From positions 1-64,000 of the forward strand of contig CXTY01000005.1 in the NCBI GenBank assembly GCA_001404055.1: 64,000 nucleotides of DNA, in the 5' to 3' direction. Each line of letters begins with the position of its first letter. The stretch's first letter is position 1. The notes under the pieces were generated by a model. That model saw only the letters and a program-made list of their open reading frames with translations, was not told the DNA's origin and searched no databases. Shown piece after piece: positions 53,518 to 63,086 of this stretch. The DNA is from Roseibium album. Its GTDB lineage: Bacteria; Pseudomonadota; Alphaproteobacteria; Rhizobiales; Stappiaceae. Made by a program: the position numbers and the translations under genes.

Positions 53518-55071
53518 ATGAACGAAACACCGGCAATCGAACTGCGAAAGATCAACAAGCGCTTTGGTCAGGTTCACGCCAACAAAGACATCGACCTTGT
53601 GGTGAAAAAGGGCTCTATTCACGGAATTATTGGTGAAAATGGAGCAGGCAAGTCCACGCTGATGTCCATACTCTACGGCTTTTATCACGCCGACGAGGGG
53701 GACATTCTGGTCAATGGAAACAAGGTGACCATCTCTGATTCCAAGGCCGCGATCGGCATGGGCATCGGTATGGTCCATCAGCACTTCATGCTAGTTGATA
53801 ATTTTTCGGTTCTTGAGAATGTCGTTCTGGGAGCAGAAGACAGCCAGCTGCTCGCTGGTGGCCTCGACCGCGCACGAACAGAACTCAAACGGCTGGAAGA
53901 AGAATACGAGCTGCGCGTTGATCCAGATGCCTTAATTGAAGATCTTCCGGTCGGCCTGCAGCAGCGCGTGGAAATACTGAAAGCGCTATATCGCAGTGCT
54001 GAAGTACTGATCCTCGATGAACCGACAGGCGTTTTGACGCCGGCGGAGGCCGATCATCTTTTCAAGATCCTCGATGTTTTGAAAAAAGAAGGAAAAACAG
54101 TTCTTCTGATCACGCACAAACTGCGTGAGATCATGGCTGCGACGGATATGGTTTCCGTTATGCGCCGGGGTGAAATGGTTGCAACCCGCGAGACGAAAAA
54201 CACTTCCATGGAAGAATTGGCTGAACTTATGGTCGGGCGTTCTGTTCTTTTGCGTGTGGACAAGGCTCCTGCCGTGCCAAAAGCCCCTGTCATGGAAGTC
54301 GACAATCTAACCGTGACTGACAGTCGGGGTGTTCAGGTTGTCAAGGATGTCAGCTTCTCAGTGCGAGCCGGCGAAATCGTCGGCATCGCAGGTGTGTCCG
54401 GTAATGGACAATCGGAGCTGTTGGAAACGCTCTCTGGTATTCGGCGAGCGACAAAGGGCACGCTCAAGATCCACGGTGAAACGATTGATCTTGGCACCAG
54501 CTCTCTCGATGCCGCTGACATGCGCGCCAAGAACATGGGGCATGTTCCTGAAGACCGGCATCGCATGGGTCTGATCAACAGCTTCTCTGAATACGAAAAC
54601 TCGATACTCGGCTATCACCGCGATCCCGCCTACTCCAAAGGTGTGTTGATGGATCTTGGTGCAATTAAGAAGGCTGCGGTCGAGGAAATCGAGAAATATG
54701 ACATTCGCCCGCCGAACCCCTTGTTGAAGACCGCCAGTTTCTCAGGTGGCAATCAGCAGAAGATCGTTCTGGCACGGGAAATTGAACGCGACCCGGAAAT
54801 CCTGCTGGTAGGTCAACCAACGCGCGGGGTGGACATCGGCGCGATTGAGTTCATTCATCGCCGGATTGTTGAACTGCGGGACGCCGGCAAGGGGATCCTG
54901 CTTGTCTCCGTCGAACTCGATGAGATCCGGGCTCTTTCTGACAGGGTGCTTGTCATGTTTGATGGCAAGATCGTCGGAGAACGTGGTGCCAACGCTGAAG
55001 AAGGCGAGCTTGGCCTCCTGATGGCAGGCGTCGAAGACAGTCAGCTGACAGTTGAAGGAGGCGTCCAATGA
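53518..55071 (+). CDS. Nucleoside ABC importer ATP-binding protein (two ABC domains)
   Basis: 517 residues with two ABC domains in tandem. Domain 1 (about 5-240): Walker A IGENGAGKSTLMSI, signature region LPVGLQQRVEI, Walker B LILDEPTGVLTPAE. Domain 2 (about 260-505): Walker A degenerate, GVSGNGQSELLE (no Lys), signature FSGGNQQKIVLA, Walker B LLVGQPTRGVD. One degenerate nucleotide site is normal for carbohydrate/nucleoside CUT2-like importers. GGGGGAAGG precedes the ATG. It overlaps the first permease by four bases. Confidence 0.95.
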   Translation: MNETPAIELRKINKRFGQVHANKDIDLVVKKGSIHGIIGENGAGKSTLMSILYGFYHADEGDILVNGNKVTISDSKAAIGMGIGMVHQHFMLVDNFSVLENVVLGAEDSQLLAGGLDRARTELKRLEEEYELRVDPDALIEDLPVGLQQRVEILKALYRSAEVLILDEPTGVLTPAEADHLFKILDVLKKEGKTVLLITHKLREIMAATDMVSVMRRGEMVATRETKNTSMEELAELMVGRSVLLRVDKAPAVPKAPVMEVDNLTVTDSRGVQVVKDVSFSVRAGEIVGIAGVSGNGQSELLETLSGIRRATKGTLKIHGETIDLGTSSLDAADMRAKNMGHVPEDRHRMGLINSFSEYENSILGYHRDPAYSKGVLMDLGAIKKAAVEEIEKYDIRPPNPLLKTASFSGGNQQKIVLAREIERDPEILLVGQPTRGVDIGAIEFIHRRIVELRDAGKGILLVSVELDEIRALSDRVLVMFDGKIVGERGANAEEGELGLLMAGVEDSQLTVEGGVQ

Positions 55072-56174
55072 GTGCCGGTCAGCTTCCGCGCTGGGTCGAT
55101 CTTGGCCTGATCCCGTTTTTAAACCTCGCAGCTGCGTTTCTGGTGTCCGGGCTGGTAGTGGTCCTCATTGGCGAGAATCCGCTTGAGGCAGTCAAGATTC
55201 TGGTCTGGGGTTCGCTTGGATATGGTGAAGGCATAGGTTTCACCCTTTTCTACGCGACAAATTTCATCTTCACAGGCCTGGCTGTTGCCGTCGCTTTCCA
55301 GGCTGGATTGTTCAATATCGGAGGTGAAGGCCAGGCCTATGTCGGTGGTCTGGGCGTTGCTTTCGCCTGCCTGGCACTCGATCACTACGTGCCCTGGTAT
55401 GTGACACTGCCCTTTGCGATCCTGGGGTCGGCGCTCATGGGAGCCGCCTGGGCCTTCATTCCCGCCTGGCTACAGGCGACACGCGGCAGTCACGTTGTCA
55501 TCACCACCATCATGTTCAACTTCATCGCGGCCTCCTTCATGGGCTACCTGCTTATCAACGTGATGAAGAAACCGGGCTCCATGCAGTCCGAAACCAGAAC
55601 GTTCGAGGATGGTGGTCGTCTGCCTTTCCTGAACGATATTTTTCCGTCTTTTGGTTTTGGATATGCGCCGGTTAACCTGTCGTTTTTTGTAGCGCTTGCA
55701 GCCTGCGTTCTCGTGTGGCTGCTCATCTGGCGGACAAAACTCGGATATGAAATTCGCGCGTTTGGTCAAAACGCGACGGCTGCGGTTTATGCAGGAATGC
55801 CACCGGTAAGGATCATTGTCGTGACGATGCTGATTTCCGGTGGTCTCGCAGGGATGATGGCGATCAACGAAATCATGGGCTCGCAGCATCGACTTTTGAG
55901 CGACTTTGTAACCGGCTACGGGTTCGTTGGCATTGCTGTGGCGCTGATGGGGCGTGCCCATCCAGTTGGCATAGTCTTCGCTGCAATTCTGTTTGGAATG
56001 CTCTACCAGGGTGGTGCTGAACTATCCTTTGAAATGCCAAGCATTACCCGCGACATGATCATTGTGATTCAGGCCCTGGTTATTCTTTTTGCCGGCGCTC
56101 TGGAGCACATGTTCCGACCGACAATCGTCAGGTTGTTTACGCCCTCCCGGGCCCTTGAGACCAAGGAGGCGTGA
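55068..56174 (+). CDS. Nucleoside ABC importer permease 1
   Basis: 368 residues, about 9-10 transmembrane helices, BPD_transp_2 family. Conserved segments: NFIFTGLAVAVAFQAGLFNI and GGEGQAYVGG near the N-terminus, VVITTIMFNFIAASFMGYLL, and the C-terminal GFVGIAVALMGRAHPVGIVF. It forms a heterodimeric membrane channel with the next gene. ATGA overlap with the ATPase and GTGA-like overlap region with permease 2 indicate translational coupling. Confidence 0.94.
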   Translation: MSAGQLPRWVDLGLIPFLNLAAAFLVSGLVVVLIGENPLEAVKILVWGSLGYGEGIGFTLFYATNFIFTGLAVAVAFQAGLFNIGGEGQAYVGGLGVAFACLALDHYVPWYVTLPFAILGSALMGAAWAFIPAWLQATRGSHVVITTIMFNFIAASFMGYLLINVMKKPGSMQSETRTFEDGGRLPFLNDIFPSFGFGYAPVNLSFFVALAACVLVWLLIWRTKLGYEIRAFGQNATAAVYAGMPPVRIIVVTMLISGGLAGMMAINEIMGSQHRLLSDFVTGYGFVGIAVALMGRAHPVGIVFAAILFGMLYQGGAELSFEMPSITRDMIIVIQALVILFAGALEHMFRPTIVRLFTPSRALETKEA

Positions 56175-56179
56175 TCAGT

Positions 56180-57157
56180 ATGTACGAGATTTTCTCAGAA
56201 CAAATTCTGATACTCGATTCTGCCATTCGATTGTCTGTTCCCTTGCTTCTTGCCTGTTTGGCTGGTCTTTATTCTGAGCGCGCAGGCGTGGTTGATATCG
56301 GACTTGAGGGCAAAATGCTCGGCGCTGCGTTTGGCGCAGGAGCGGTTGCTTATGTGACAGGCAACGCCTGGCTCGGTCTTCTGGCGGGGATAGCGGTATC
56401 GGTTGCCCTGGCGTTGATCCACGGGTTTGCCTCGATCACCAATCGCGGCAATCAGATTGTCTCAGGCGTCGCCATCAATTTTCTGGCTGCAGGCCTGACC
56501 GCAGTGCTTGGGCAGTACTGGTTCAGTCGTGGCGGAAAAACACCCCCGCTGACTGATGGCGGCAGGTTCCCGGAAATCGATTTTCCCTTTGCCGAGCAGA
56601 TGATGGACGTTCCGGTGCTTGGATTGATCTATTCCGAACTGCTCTCCGGGCACAGGTTGTTGGTCTATATCGCGTTTCTGGCTGTTCCCTTGACGTGGTG
56701 GATTTTGTTCCGCACGCGGTTCGGACTGCGTCTTCGTGCTGTCGGCGAGAGCCCGGCGGCGGTCGATACGGCAGGTATTTCGGTGTCCTGGCTGCGCTAC
56801 CGTGCTGTAATCGCATGCGGAATTCTGTGTGGCTTTGCGGGATCCTATCTTTCCATAGCCATCTCGTCAGGCTTCGGTCTCAACATGACCGCCGGGAAAG
56901 GTTTTATCGCTCTTGCAGCTCTGATCTTCGCCAAGTGGCGCCCGGTGAGTGCAATGTATACCTGCCTGCTGTTTGGCTATCTCGAGGCATTTGCCATCAA
57001 CTATGAAGGCAAAGAGATTTACCTGATCGGCGAAGTGCCAAGTCAGTTCTTCCAGGCACTGCCCTATATATTGACCGTGATCCTGCTCGCCGGCTTCATC
57101 GGTAAGGCGATCCCGCCGAAAGCCGCCGGTGTTCCGTATCTGAAGGAGCGTTCATGA
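56180..57157 (+). CDS. Nucleoside ABC importer permease 2
   Basis: 325 residues from the ATG at 56180, ten bases after AAGGAGG; the GTG at 56171 would sit right against that site. Seven or more transmembrane helices with the family blocks LYSERAGVVDIGLEGKMLGA, TNRGNQIVSGVAINFLAAGL, and GKGFIALAALIFAKWRP. It pairs with permease 1. Its end overlaps the cdd start by four bases. Confidence 0.94.
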   Translation: MYEIFSEQILILDSAIRLSVPLLLACLAGLYSERAGVVDIGLEGKMLGAAFGAGAVAYVTGNAWLGLLAGIAVSVALALIHGFASITNRGNQIVSGVAINFLAAGLTAVLGQYWFSRGGKTPPLTDGGRFPEIDFPFAEQMMDVPVLGLIYSELLSGHRLLVYIAFLAVPLTWWILFRTRFGLRLRAVGESPAAVDTAGISVSWLRYRAVIACGILCGFAGSYLSIAISSGFGLNMTAGKGFIALAALIFAKWRPVSAMYTCLLFGYLEAFAINYEGKEIYLIGEVPSQFFQALPYILTVILLAGFIGKAIPPKAAGVPYLKERS

Positions 57158-57552
57158 GTGATCTGGATGCGCTGTTCGAAGCCGCCAAGACGGTGCGTGA
57201 GAGAGCCTACGCGCCCTATTCCAACTTTCTGGTTGGGGCAGCGTTTCGCACGCCGGACGGAACGGTGTTTACCGGCTGTAATGTCGAGAACGCTTCCTAT
57301 CCAGTCAGCGTCTGCGCGGAAGGCGGTGCGACTAGCGCGATGATCGCAGCAGGTTACCGCGAGATTGCGGAGGTAGTGGTGATCGGTAACGCGGCCCTTT
57401 GCACGCCTTGCGGCGTTTGCAGACAGCGGTTGAAAGAATTCGGCACGGACGATCTGGTTGTCCATGTCGCGGACCTGAACGGCATTCGGCGCAGCTTCAC
57501 AATGGATGAACTGTTGCCTGCCGCATTTGAACTTGAACATAAGAAGGACTGA
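57154..57552 (+). CDS. cdd: Cytidine deaminase
   Basis: 132 residues, the tetrameric T-CDA type. Zinc ligands Cys54, Cys86 and Cys89 and the catalytic Glu56 are present (TGCNVENASY, CAEGGA, PCGVCRQ). It converts cytidine and deoxycytidine to uridine and deoxyuridine, which feed the phosphorylase step downstream. Translationally coupled to permease 2. Confidence 0.96.
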   Translation: MSDLDALFEAAKTVRERAYAPYSNFLVGAAFRTPDGTVFTGCNVENASYPVSVCAEGGATSAMIAAGYREIAEVVVIGNAALCTPCGVCRQRLKEFGTDDLVVHVADLNGIRRSFTMDELLPAAFELEHKKD

Positions 57553-57558
57553 CCTTCC

Positions 57559-58368
57559 ATGAGTGGTTATGGTCGTGAGTGTGCGGATATCGTCCGTGCT
57601 GCCCGAGAGGGTTCATATAAAATCGGCATGATCCTCGGTTCTGGCCTTGGCGCACTGGCTGAGGAAATCGAAGATGCCGTTCGTGTTCCATATTCGCATC
57701 TGACGGAGTTTCCGGTTTCCACGGTCACCTCTCATTCCAGCGAGCTGGTCGCCGGAACGCTTGCAGGCGTTCCCGTGGTCATTCTTTCAGGACGCGCACA
57801 TTACTACGAGGGTGGTGACCCAACAGTTATGCGCACGCCGGTCGAGACGCTGAAGGAACTCGGTTGCGAAATTCTTCTTGCCACAAATGCTGCAGGTTCC
57901 TTGCGCGAGGAAGTGGCGCCAGGCTCGCCAATGCTGATTTCGGACCATATCAACTGGTCAGGCAAGAATCCTCTCATCGGTGAAGAAGACGAAAAACGCT
58001 TTCTCGACATGAGCACCGCCTATGACCCTGAGCTCAGGGCTGCCATGAAGAAGGTTGCCGAGGAAACCGGAGATCCGGTTGCCGAAGGTGTTTACATGTG
58101 GTTCTCGGGTCCTTCCTTCGAGACACCTGCTGAAATCCGTATGGCCAAACTACTTGGCGCGGACGCAGTCGGCATGTCGACTGTGCCAGAGGTGGTCATG
58201 GCGCGATTCCTGGGAATGCGCGTCGCGGCAATGTCCATCATCACCAACTATGGCGCAGGCATGCAGACGCATGCCCTGTCTCACGATGAGACCAAGTCGG
58301 TTGCTCTTCTAGGCATGGAACGCATGAAGGAACTGGTTCGGGCATTTGTGAAGGAGATCGGTCAATGA
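57559..58368 (+). CDS. Purine nucleoside phosphorylase (trimeric type I)
   Basis: 269 residues. PNP family 2 motifs: MILGSGLGALAEEI (phosphate loop), SGRAHYYEG, LLATNAAGSL (base and Glu region), YMWFSGPSFETPAEIRM and VGMSTVPEVVMARFLGM. It phosphorolyses inosine and guanosine, and probably their deoxy forms, to base plus (deoxy)ribose-1-phosphate. It follows cdd by six bases and its stop overlaps deoC. Symbol punA/xapA depends on substrate range, which is not readable. Confidence 0.94.
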   Translation: MSGYGRECADIVRAAREGSYKIGMILGSGLGALAEEIEDAVRVPYSHLTEFPVSTVTSHSSELVAGTLAGVPVVILSGRAHYYEGGDPTVMRTPVETLKELGCEILLATNAAGSLREEVAPGSPMLISDHINWSGKNPLIGEEDEKRFLDMSTAYDPELRAAMKKVAEETGDPVAEGVYMWFSGPSFETPAEIRMAKLLGADAVGMSTVPEVVMARFLGMRVAAMSIITNYGAGMQTHALSHDETKSVALLGMERMKELVRAFVKEIGQ

Positions 58369-59147
58369 GCGACATGATTGAAACCTCAAAGCGGGCACTC
58401 GGTCTGGTGGATCTGACAAATCTGAATGATGATTGCACCAGCGAGGATATCAGCAAGCTGACAGAACGCACAGTTACGGATCACGGCTCGGTTGCTGCAG
58501 TCTGTGTTTGGCCGCGATTTGTGGCTCAGGCGGTCAAGGAACTCACCGGCACCGGCGTAAAAGTCGCGACAGTCGTGAATTTTCCCTCTGGCGGCGAGGA
58601 TACCGATGCAGTGCTTGCCGAAACCGGGCAGGCGGTTGTCGATGGTGCTGATGAAATCGATTTGGTCATGCCATACAAGGCGTTTGCTGAAGGCCGGAAA
58701 GGCTTTGCCGAAGAGCAGATCATTCGGGTGAAGGCAGTCATTCCGGAACCGGCCATTTTGAAGGTCATCCTGGAAACAGGTGAGATCAAGGACCCGCTGT
58801 TGATCCATGCCGCGTCCAATGTGGCCATCGCTGCGGGTGCCGATTTCATCAAGACTTCAACGGGAAAGGTTGCAGTCAACGCAACGCTGGAAGCAGCTGA
58901 AATCATGCTGACAGCCATAGAAGAAGCGCGCCGGGACGACGCGGAACGTGTCATCGGCTTCAAACCGGCTGGTGGCATCAGAACGTCCGAAGACGCAGCC
59001 GCCTATCTGGCTCTTGCCGACAAGATCATGGGCCACAACTGGGTGTCGGCGGCAACGTTCCGTTTTGGCGCAAGTGGCTTGCTGGATTCCCTGATTTCAA
59101 CGATCGAGGGTCAGGAAATCGTCGACCATTCCCATCACGGCTACTGA
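58365..59147 (+). CDS. deoC: Deoxyribose-phosphate aldolase
   Basis: 260 residues, DeoC class I barrel. The Schiff-base Lys is in ADFIKTSTGK; the catalytic Asp and second Lys lie in DEIDLVMPYKAF and the VIGFKPAGGIR segment; the N-terminal LVDLTNLNDDCTSEDI matches the E. coli-type. It cleaves deoxyribose-5-phosphate to glyceraldehyde-3-phosphate and acetaldehyde, the exit of the pathway. Overlaps the phosphorylase stop by four bases (ATGA). Confidence 0.96.
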   Translation: MSDMIETSKRALGLVDLTNLNDDCTSEDISKLTERTVTDHGSVAAVCVWPRFVAQAVKELTGTGVKVATVVNFPSGGEDTDAVLAETGQAVVDGADEIDLVMPYKAFAEGRKGFAEEQIIRVKAVIPEPAILKVILETGEIKDPLLIHAASNVAIAAGADFIKTSTGKVAVNATLEAAEIMLTAIEEARRDDAERVIGFKPAGGIRTSEDAAAYLALADKIMGHNWVSAATFRFGASGLLDSLISTIEGQEIVDHSHHGY

Positions 59148-59172
59148 GACGGCTTCAAAAAGGACAAGAAAA

Positions 59173-60489
59173 ATGTTGCCGCAGGAACTCATACGAAAGA
59201 AACGCGACGGGGGTACACTCGACGCGAAGGAAATTGCTTTTTTTGTGAACGGACTGGCGGACGGTTCGGTCACGGAAGGGCAGGTTTCGGCACTGGCCAT
59301 GGCAGTTTTCTTCAAGGGACTGACCGTTGACGAACGCGTGGCGCTGACGCTGGCCATGCGCGACAGTGGCGATGTCATGGACTGGTCCGATATCGAAGCG
59401 CCTATCCTCGACAAGCATTCCACCGGTGGTGTCGGCGACAATGTTTCGCTGATGCTGGCACCGGCCCTGGCAGCATGCGGCGCGGCCGTGCCGATGATAT
59501 CAGGACGCGGGTTGGGACATACCGGCGGCACACTCGACAAGTTCGACAGCATCCCCGGTTACCAGACCCAGCCGGATAACGCCTTGTTCAAAAAGGTCGT
59601 CAAGGAAATCGGTTGTGCAGTCATTGGCCAGACCGGAAACCTCGCACCAGCTGACAAGCGATTTTATGCCATACGCGATGTGACTGGCACTGTGGAGAGT
59701 ATCGACCTCATCACGGCCTCGATCCTGTCCAAGAAGCTCTCTGCAGGCCTTGAGGGACTTGTACTCGATGTCAAATGGGGAACGGGTGCTTTCATGGCAA
59801 CGCTGGAGGAAGCGAGAGCCTTGGCTGAAAGTCTGGTTCTTGTTGCCAATGGCGCTGGCTTGAAAACCACGGCTCTGCTGACTGACATGAATGAACCGCT
59901 GGCATCTGCTGCAGGCAATGCGGTTGAAATGCAGAACGCAGTTGATTTCCTGAAAGGGACGGCCGTCGACAATCGCTTATGGGACGTAACCGTGGCACAG
60001 GGCGGGGAGCTTCTGGCTTCCGGCGGCATTGCACCGACGGCTGATGCCGGGGCGCAAATGATGCGTGAAGCTTTTGATAGTGGCAAGGCCGCAGAGAAAT
60101 TCTCGCAGATGGTTCATGCTCTCGGTGGACCAGTGGATTTCATGGAAAAGTCCGAGCTTTATCTTGCCAAGGCCCCGGTCGAAGCACCGATTTATGCCGA
60201 TCACGACGGTGTGGTTACCGAGGTGGATGCGCGTGCCGTGGGTGTAGCTGTTGTGGCGCTTGGCGGAGGCCGAACAGCTGCTGCCGACATCATTGATCCC
60301 TCTGTTGGTCTGGTCGCTCTTGCAGGTGTTGGTAATTCCGTTGATGCGGATGCACCGCTTGCCATCGTGCACGCCAAGACAGAAGAAGACGCCGAAAAGG
60401 CTGCGGTAGCTATCCGCAAGGCCTATACCGTCGGCGCTGCTGTTGATGTCATCGATCATCCAAGTGTGGTCGACCGCATCGCGCCCTGA
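59173..60489 (+). CDS. deoA: Thymidine phosphorylase
   Basis: 438 residues, close to E. coli DeoA. Helical domain with LIRKKRDGGTLDAKEIAFFV, phosphate site DKHSTGGVGDNVSLMLAP, SGRGLGHTGGTLDK and the C-terminal PYNP_C barrel-sandwich domain. It splits thymidine and deoxyuridine into base and deoxyribose-1-phosphate. It is 25 bases after deoC. The 77 bases to deoB contain an imperfect hairpin but no strong terminator. Confidence 0.96.
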   Translation: MLPQELIRKKRDGGTLDAKEIAFFVNGLADGSVTEGQVSALAMAVFFKGLTVDERVALTLAMRDSGDVMDWSDIEAPILDKHSTGGVGDNVSLMLAPALAACGAAVPMISGRGLGHTGGTLDKFDSIPGYQTQPDNALFKKVVKEIGCAVIGQTGNLAPADKRFYAIRDVTGTVESIDLITASILSKKLSAGLEGLVLDVKWGTGAFMATLEEARALAESLVLVANGAGLKTTALLTDMNEPLASAAGNAVEMQNAVDFLKGTAVDNRLWDVTVAQGGELLASGGIAPTADAGAQMMREAFDSGKAAEKFSQMVHALGGPVDFMEKSELYLAKAPVEAPIYADHDGVVTEVDARAVGVAVVALGGGRTAAADIIDPSVGLVALAGVGNSVDADAPLAIVHAKTEEDAEKAAVAIRKAYTVGAAVDVIDHPSVVDRIAP

Positions 60490-60566
60490 CGTAAGAATTG
60501 CGCCGGGAAAATGGTTCCCCGGTGCTGCTCCGGTTCCAGATAGCCGGCAATTAATAAATTGAGGAG

Positions 60567-61793
60567 ATGCCCATGCCTCGTGCGATTTTGTGCGTGCTGG
60601 ACAGTTTCGGCATCGGCGGTGCGGCGGACGCAGACGCTTTTGGCGATACCGGGTCCGATACATTGGGTCATATTGCAGAACACTGTGCCAACGGCCAGGG
60701 CGACAGGGACGGTCTGCGCAGCGGGTTACTGAGCGTGCCGAACATGGACAGGTTGGGTCTGGGTGCCGCCGGTCGCCTGTCTACGGGCAAAGACATTCCA
60801 GGGCTGGATTTCTCAGGGGAGCCCGAAGGGCTCTGGGGCTTTGCCGCTGAAACTTCAAACGGCAAGGATACGCCGTCCGGCCACTGGGAAATCGCAGGTG
60901 TGCCAGTTCGGTTCGACTGGGGTTATTTTCCAGAAACCATTCCGACTTTCCCTGATGAACTGATTGAGAAAATCAGCGAAAAAACGGGATTGAACGGTAT
61001 TCTGGGCAACAAGCATGCATCCGGAACCGAGATCATTGCCGAGCTTGGCGACGAGCATGTCAGGACGGGCAAACCGATATTCTATACGTCGGCGGATTCA
61101 GTCATTCAGATCGCCGTCCACGAAGACCACTATGGCCTGGAAAAACTCTATGAGCTTTGTGAAATCACACGTGAGTTCGCCAACCCATATAATATCGGTC
61201 GTATAATTGCGCGTCCGTTTGTCGGTGAAAGTTCTGAAACATATGAGAGAACTGCGAACCGGCGAGATTATTCGGTCTTGCCGCCGGAACCGACCCTGCT
61301 TGACCGGATTACGGATGCAGGTCGCAGTGTCTATGGTATCGGCAAGATTTCAGACATTTTTGCGCATCAAGGCGTCACCAGGGTGCTGAAGGGGGCTGGC
61401 AACGATCAGCTTTTCGACAAGACGCTGGAAGCGATGGACCTGGCAAAGGATGGCGATCTTATCTTTGCAAACTTCATCGATTTCGACTCACTCTATGGCC
61501 ATCGCAGGGATGTGCCCGGATATGCGGCAGCGCTCGAACATTTCGATGCCCGGATGCCGGAGATGATCGACAAGATGCGGGATGGGGACATTCTGATCCT
61601 GACCGCTGACCATGGCTGCGACCCAACCTGGAAAGGCACTGATCACACAAGGGAAAATGTTCCCGTAATTGCGACCGGGCCCGGCCTTAGCGGCAGGAGC
61701 GTCGGTGGGCGGAAATCCTTTGCTGATATCGGCCAAAGTGTTGCCGCCCATCTTGGCATTGGCAAAGGCCCAAATGGCGAAAGCTTCCTGTAA
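60567..61793 (+). CDS. deoB: Phosphopentomutase
   Basis: 408 residues, alkaline phosphatase superfamily. Metal ligands lie in [22 protein letters not shown] and [19 protein letters not shown]; the phosphorylated Thr is in [14 protein letters not shown]. It interconverts (deoxy)ribose-1-phosphate and the 5-phosphate, linking the phosphorylases to DeoC and the pentose phosphate route. GAGGAGA precedes the ATG. Confidence 0.96.
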   Translation: MPMPRAILCVLDSFGIGGAADADAFGDTGSDTLGHIAEHCANGQGDRDGLRSGLLSVPNMDRLGLGAAGRLSTGKDIPGLDFSGEPEGLWGFAAETSNGKDTPSGHWEIAGVPVRFDWGYFPETIPTFPDELIEKISEKTGLNGILGNKHASGTEIIAELGDEHVRTGKPIFYTSADSVIQIAVHEDHYGLEKLYELCEITREFANPYNIGRIIARPFVGESSETYERTANRRDYSVLPPEPTLLDRITDAGRSVYGIGKISDIFAHQGVTRVLKGAGNDQLFDKTLEAMDLAKDGDLIFANFIDFDSLYGHRRDVPGYAAALEHFDARMPEMIDKMRDGDILILTADHGCDPTWKGTDHTRENVPVIATGPGLSGRSVGGRKSFADIGQSVAAHLGIGKGPNGESFL

Positions 61794-61802
61794 GATGTCA
61801 CA

Positions 61803-61860
61803 ATGCAAATTCGATTGATGATTCGAGGCCTGGAACGGCAGATTTGTATCGAATTTGCAT
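61803..61860. repeat. 13-bp perfect inverted repeat between deoB and add
   Basis: ATGCAAATTCGAT (61803-61815) is the exact reverse complement of 61848-61860, with 32 bases between. It begins 9 bases after the deoB stop, within a 174-base gap, the longest in the catabolic half of the operon. No T-run follows, so it looks more like an RNA-stabilising stem or operator than a terminator. A TTGACA near 61903 lacks a convincing -10. Confidence 0.55.
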
Positions 61861-61967
61861 CGTGGTCAGAGAAACCAGATACGCCAGTTAATTGCCGGTG
61901 CGTTGACAGTGAGTGACATAATTGTTCGACACGCCGGTTGACCAATACGTTTAAGGATCCGCCAGAA

Positions 61968-62975
61968 ATGAGCGACCCCATTACGGTTCCCAAAGCAGAA
62001 TTGCACTGCCATATCGAAGGGGCGGCACCGCCTACTCTGGTGAAGAGCCTTGCCGAGCAGTACAGCATAGATGTGTCGTCGGTGCTGGACGGAAACGGGA
62101 AGTATATCTGGTCCGATTTCACGACATTTCTGAAAGCCTATGATGTTGCAAGCTCGGTGTTCAAAACGCCGGCGGATTATTCTCTTCTCTCAGAGGCATA
62201 CTTCCGCATGCTTGCCGCTGAAGGGGCGATCTATGGTGAGATTTTCATTTCGCCGGACCACGCTCAAGCTGCAGGTCTTTCCTATCGCTCCTATGTGGAA
62301 GGGCTAGCTGCGGGAATTGAACGCGCCAAGACTGACACGGCAATCGAAGGCCGGATGATCGCCATCGGTGTTCGTCATTTTGGGTCTGCATCCGTTGAAC
62401 GCGTGGCCAAGGAAGTGATTGGCAATCCGCACCCGATGGTGACGGGTTTCGGATTGGCGGGTGATGAGCGTTCCGGTCACCCCGCCAACTTCTCCAAGGC
62501 GTTCAGAATGGCATCGGATGCTGGTCTGGGGACGACTGCTCATGCAGGCGAGTTTGGCGGCCCTGAAAGTATTATCGCAGCTCTGGAATTCCTGCGTGTC
62601 AAACGCATCGGTCATGGTGTGCGGGCGATCGAAGACAAGGAATTGGTCAAACGGCTGGTAGACGAACAGATTGTCCTTGAAGTCTGTCCGGGGTCGAACA
62701 TATCGCTGGGGGTCTATTCGGTTCTGCGCTTTCATCCCTTGAACATGCTGCGAAGGGAAGGTGTCAAGATTACGCTGAACTCTGACGATCCTCCGTTTTT
62801 TGGAACGACCCTTGGCAAGGAATATGTGTCCGTATCTGAAACGTTTGGTTGGTCGCTGGAAGACCAGGTGGAGATAACCCAAACGGCGATTGAAGCAGCT
62901 TTTTGCGACGATGCGACCAAGAATCGGCTGCTTGTCCGCTTGGATAGTGTTTTGCAGAACCCGGGTACAAGTTGA
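61968..62975 (+). CDS. add: Adenosine deaminase
   Basis: 335 residues from the ATG at 61968 (MSDPITVPKAELHCHIEGA). The metal and catalytic motifs are all present: HCHIEG, HAGEFGGPE, a His in RIGHGVRAI and NSDDPPFF. It deaminates adenosine and deoxyadenosine to inosine, the substrate of the phosphorylase upstream. I cannot exclude adenine deaminase-like specificity, but the operon favours adenosine. AAGGA lies about 11 bases before this start; the frame is open ten codons further upstream. Confidence 0.93.
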   Translation: MSDPITVPKAELHCHIEGAAPPTLVKSLAEQYSIDVSSVLDGNGKYIWSDFTTFLKAYDVASSVFKTPADYSLLSEAYFRMLAAEGAIYGEIFISPDHAQAAGLSYRSYVEGLAAGIERAKTDTAIEGRMIAIGVRHFGSASVERVAKEVIGNPHPMVTGFGLAGDERSGHPANFSKAFRMASDAGLGTTAHAGEFGGPESIIAALEFLRVKRIGHGVRAIEDKELVKRLVDEQIVLEVCPGSNISLGVYSVLRFHPLNMLRREGVKITLNSDDPPFFGTTLGKEYVSVSETFGWSLEDQVEITQTAIEAAFCDDATKNRLLVRLDSVLQNPGTS

Positions 62976-63086
62976 ATTTCTCTGCGGGTTTCTGCTGCAC
63001 CTTGTCCGCTTTGCAGATAGAGAGCCGACTCTCGTGGTCACCCGTGACTAAATTTCCTTTGAATACAAGCCGGATATTTCCTTGAT

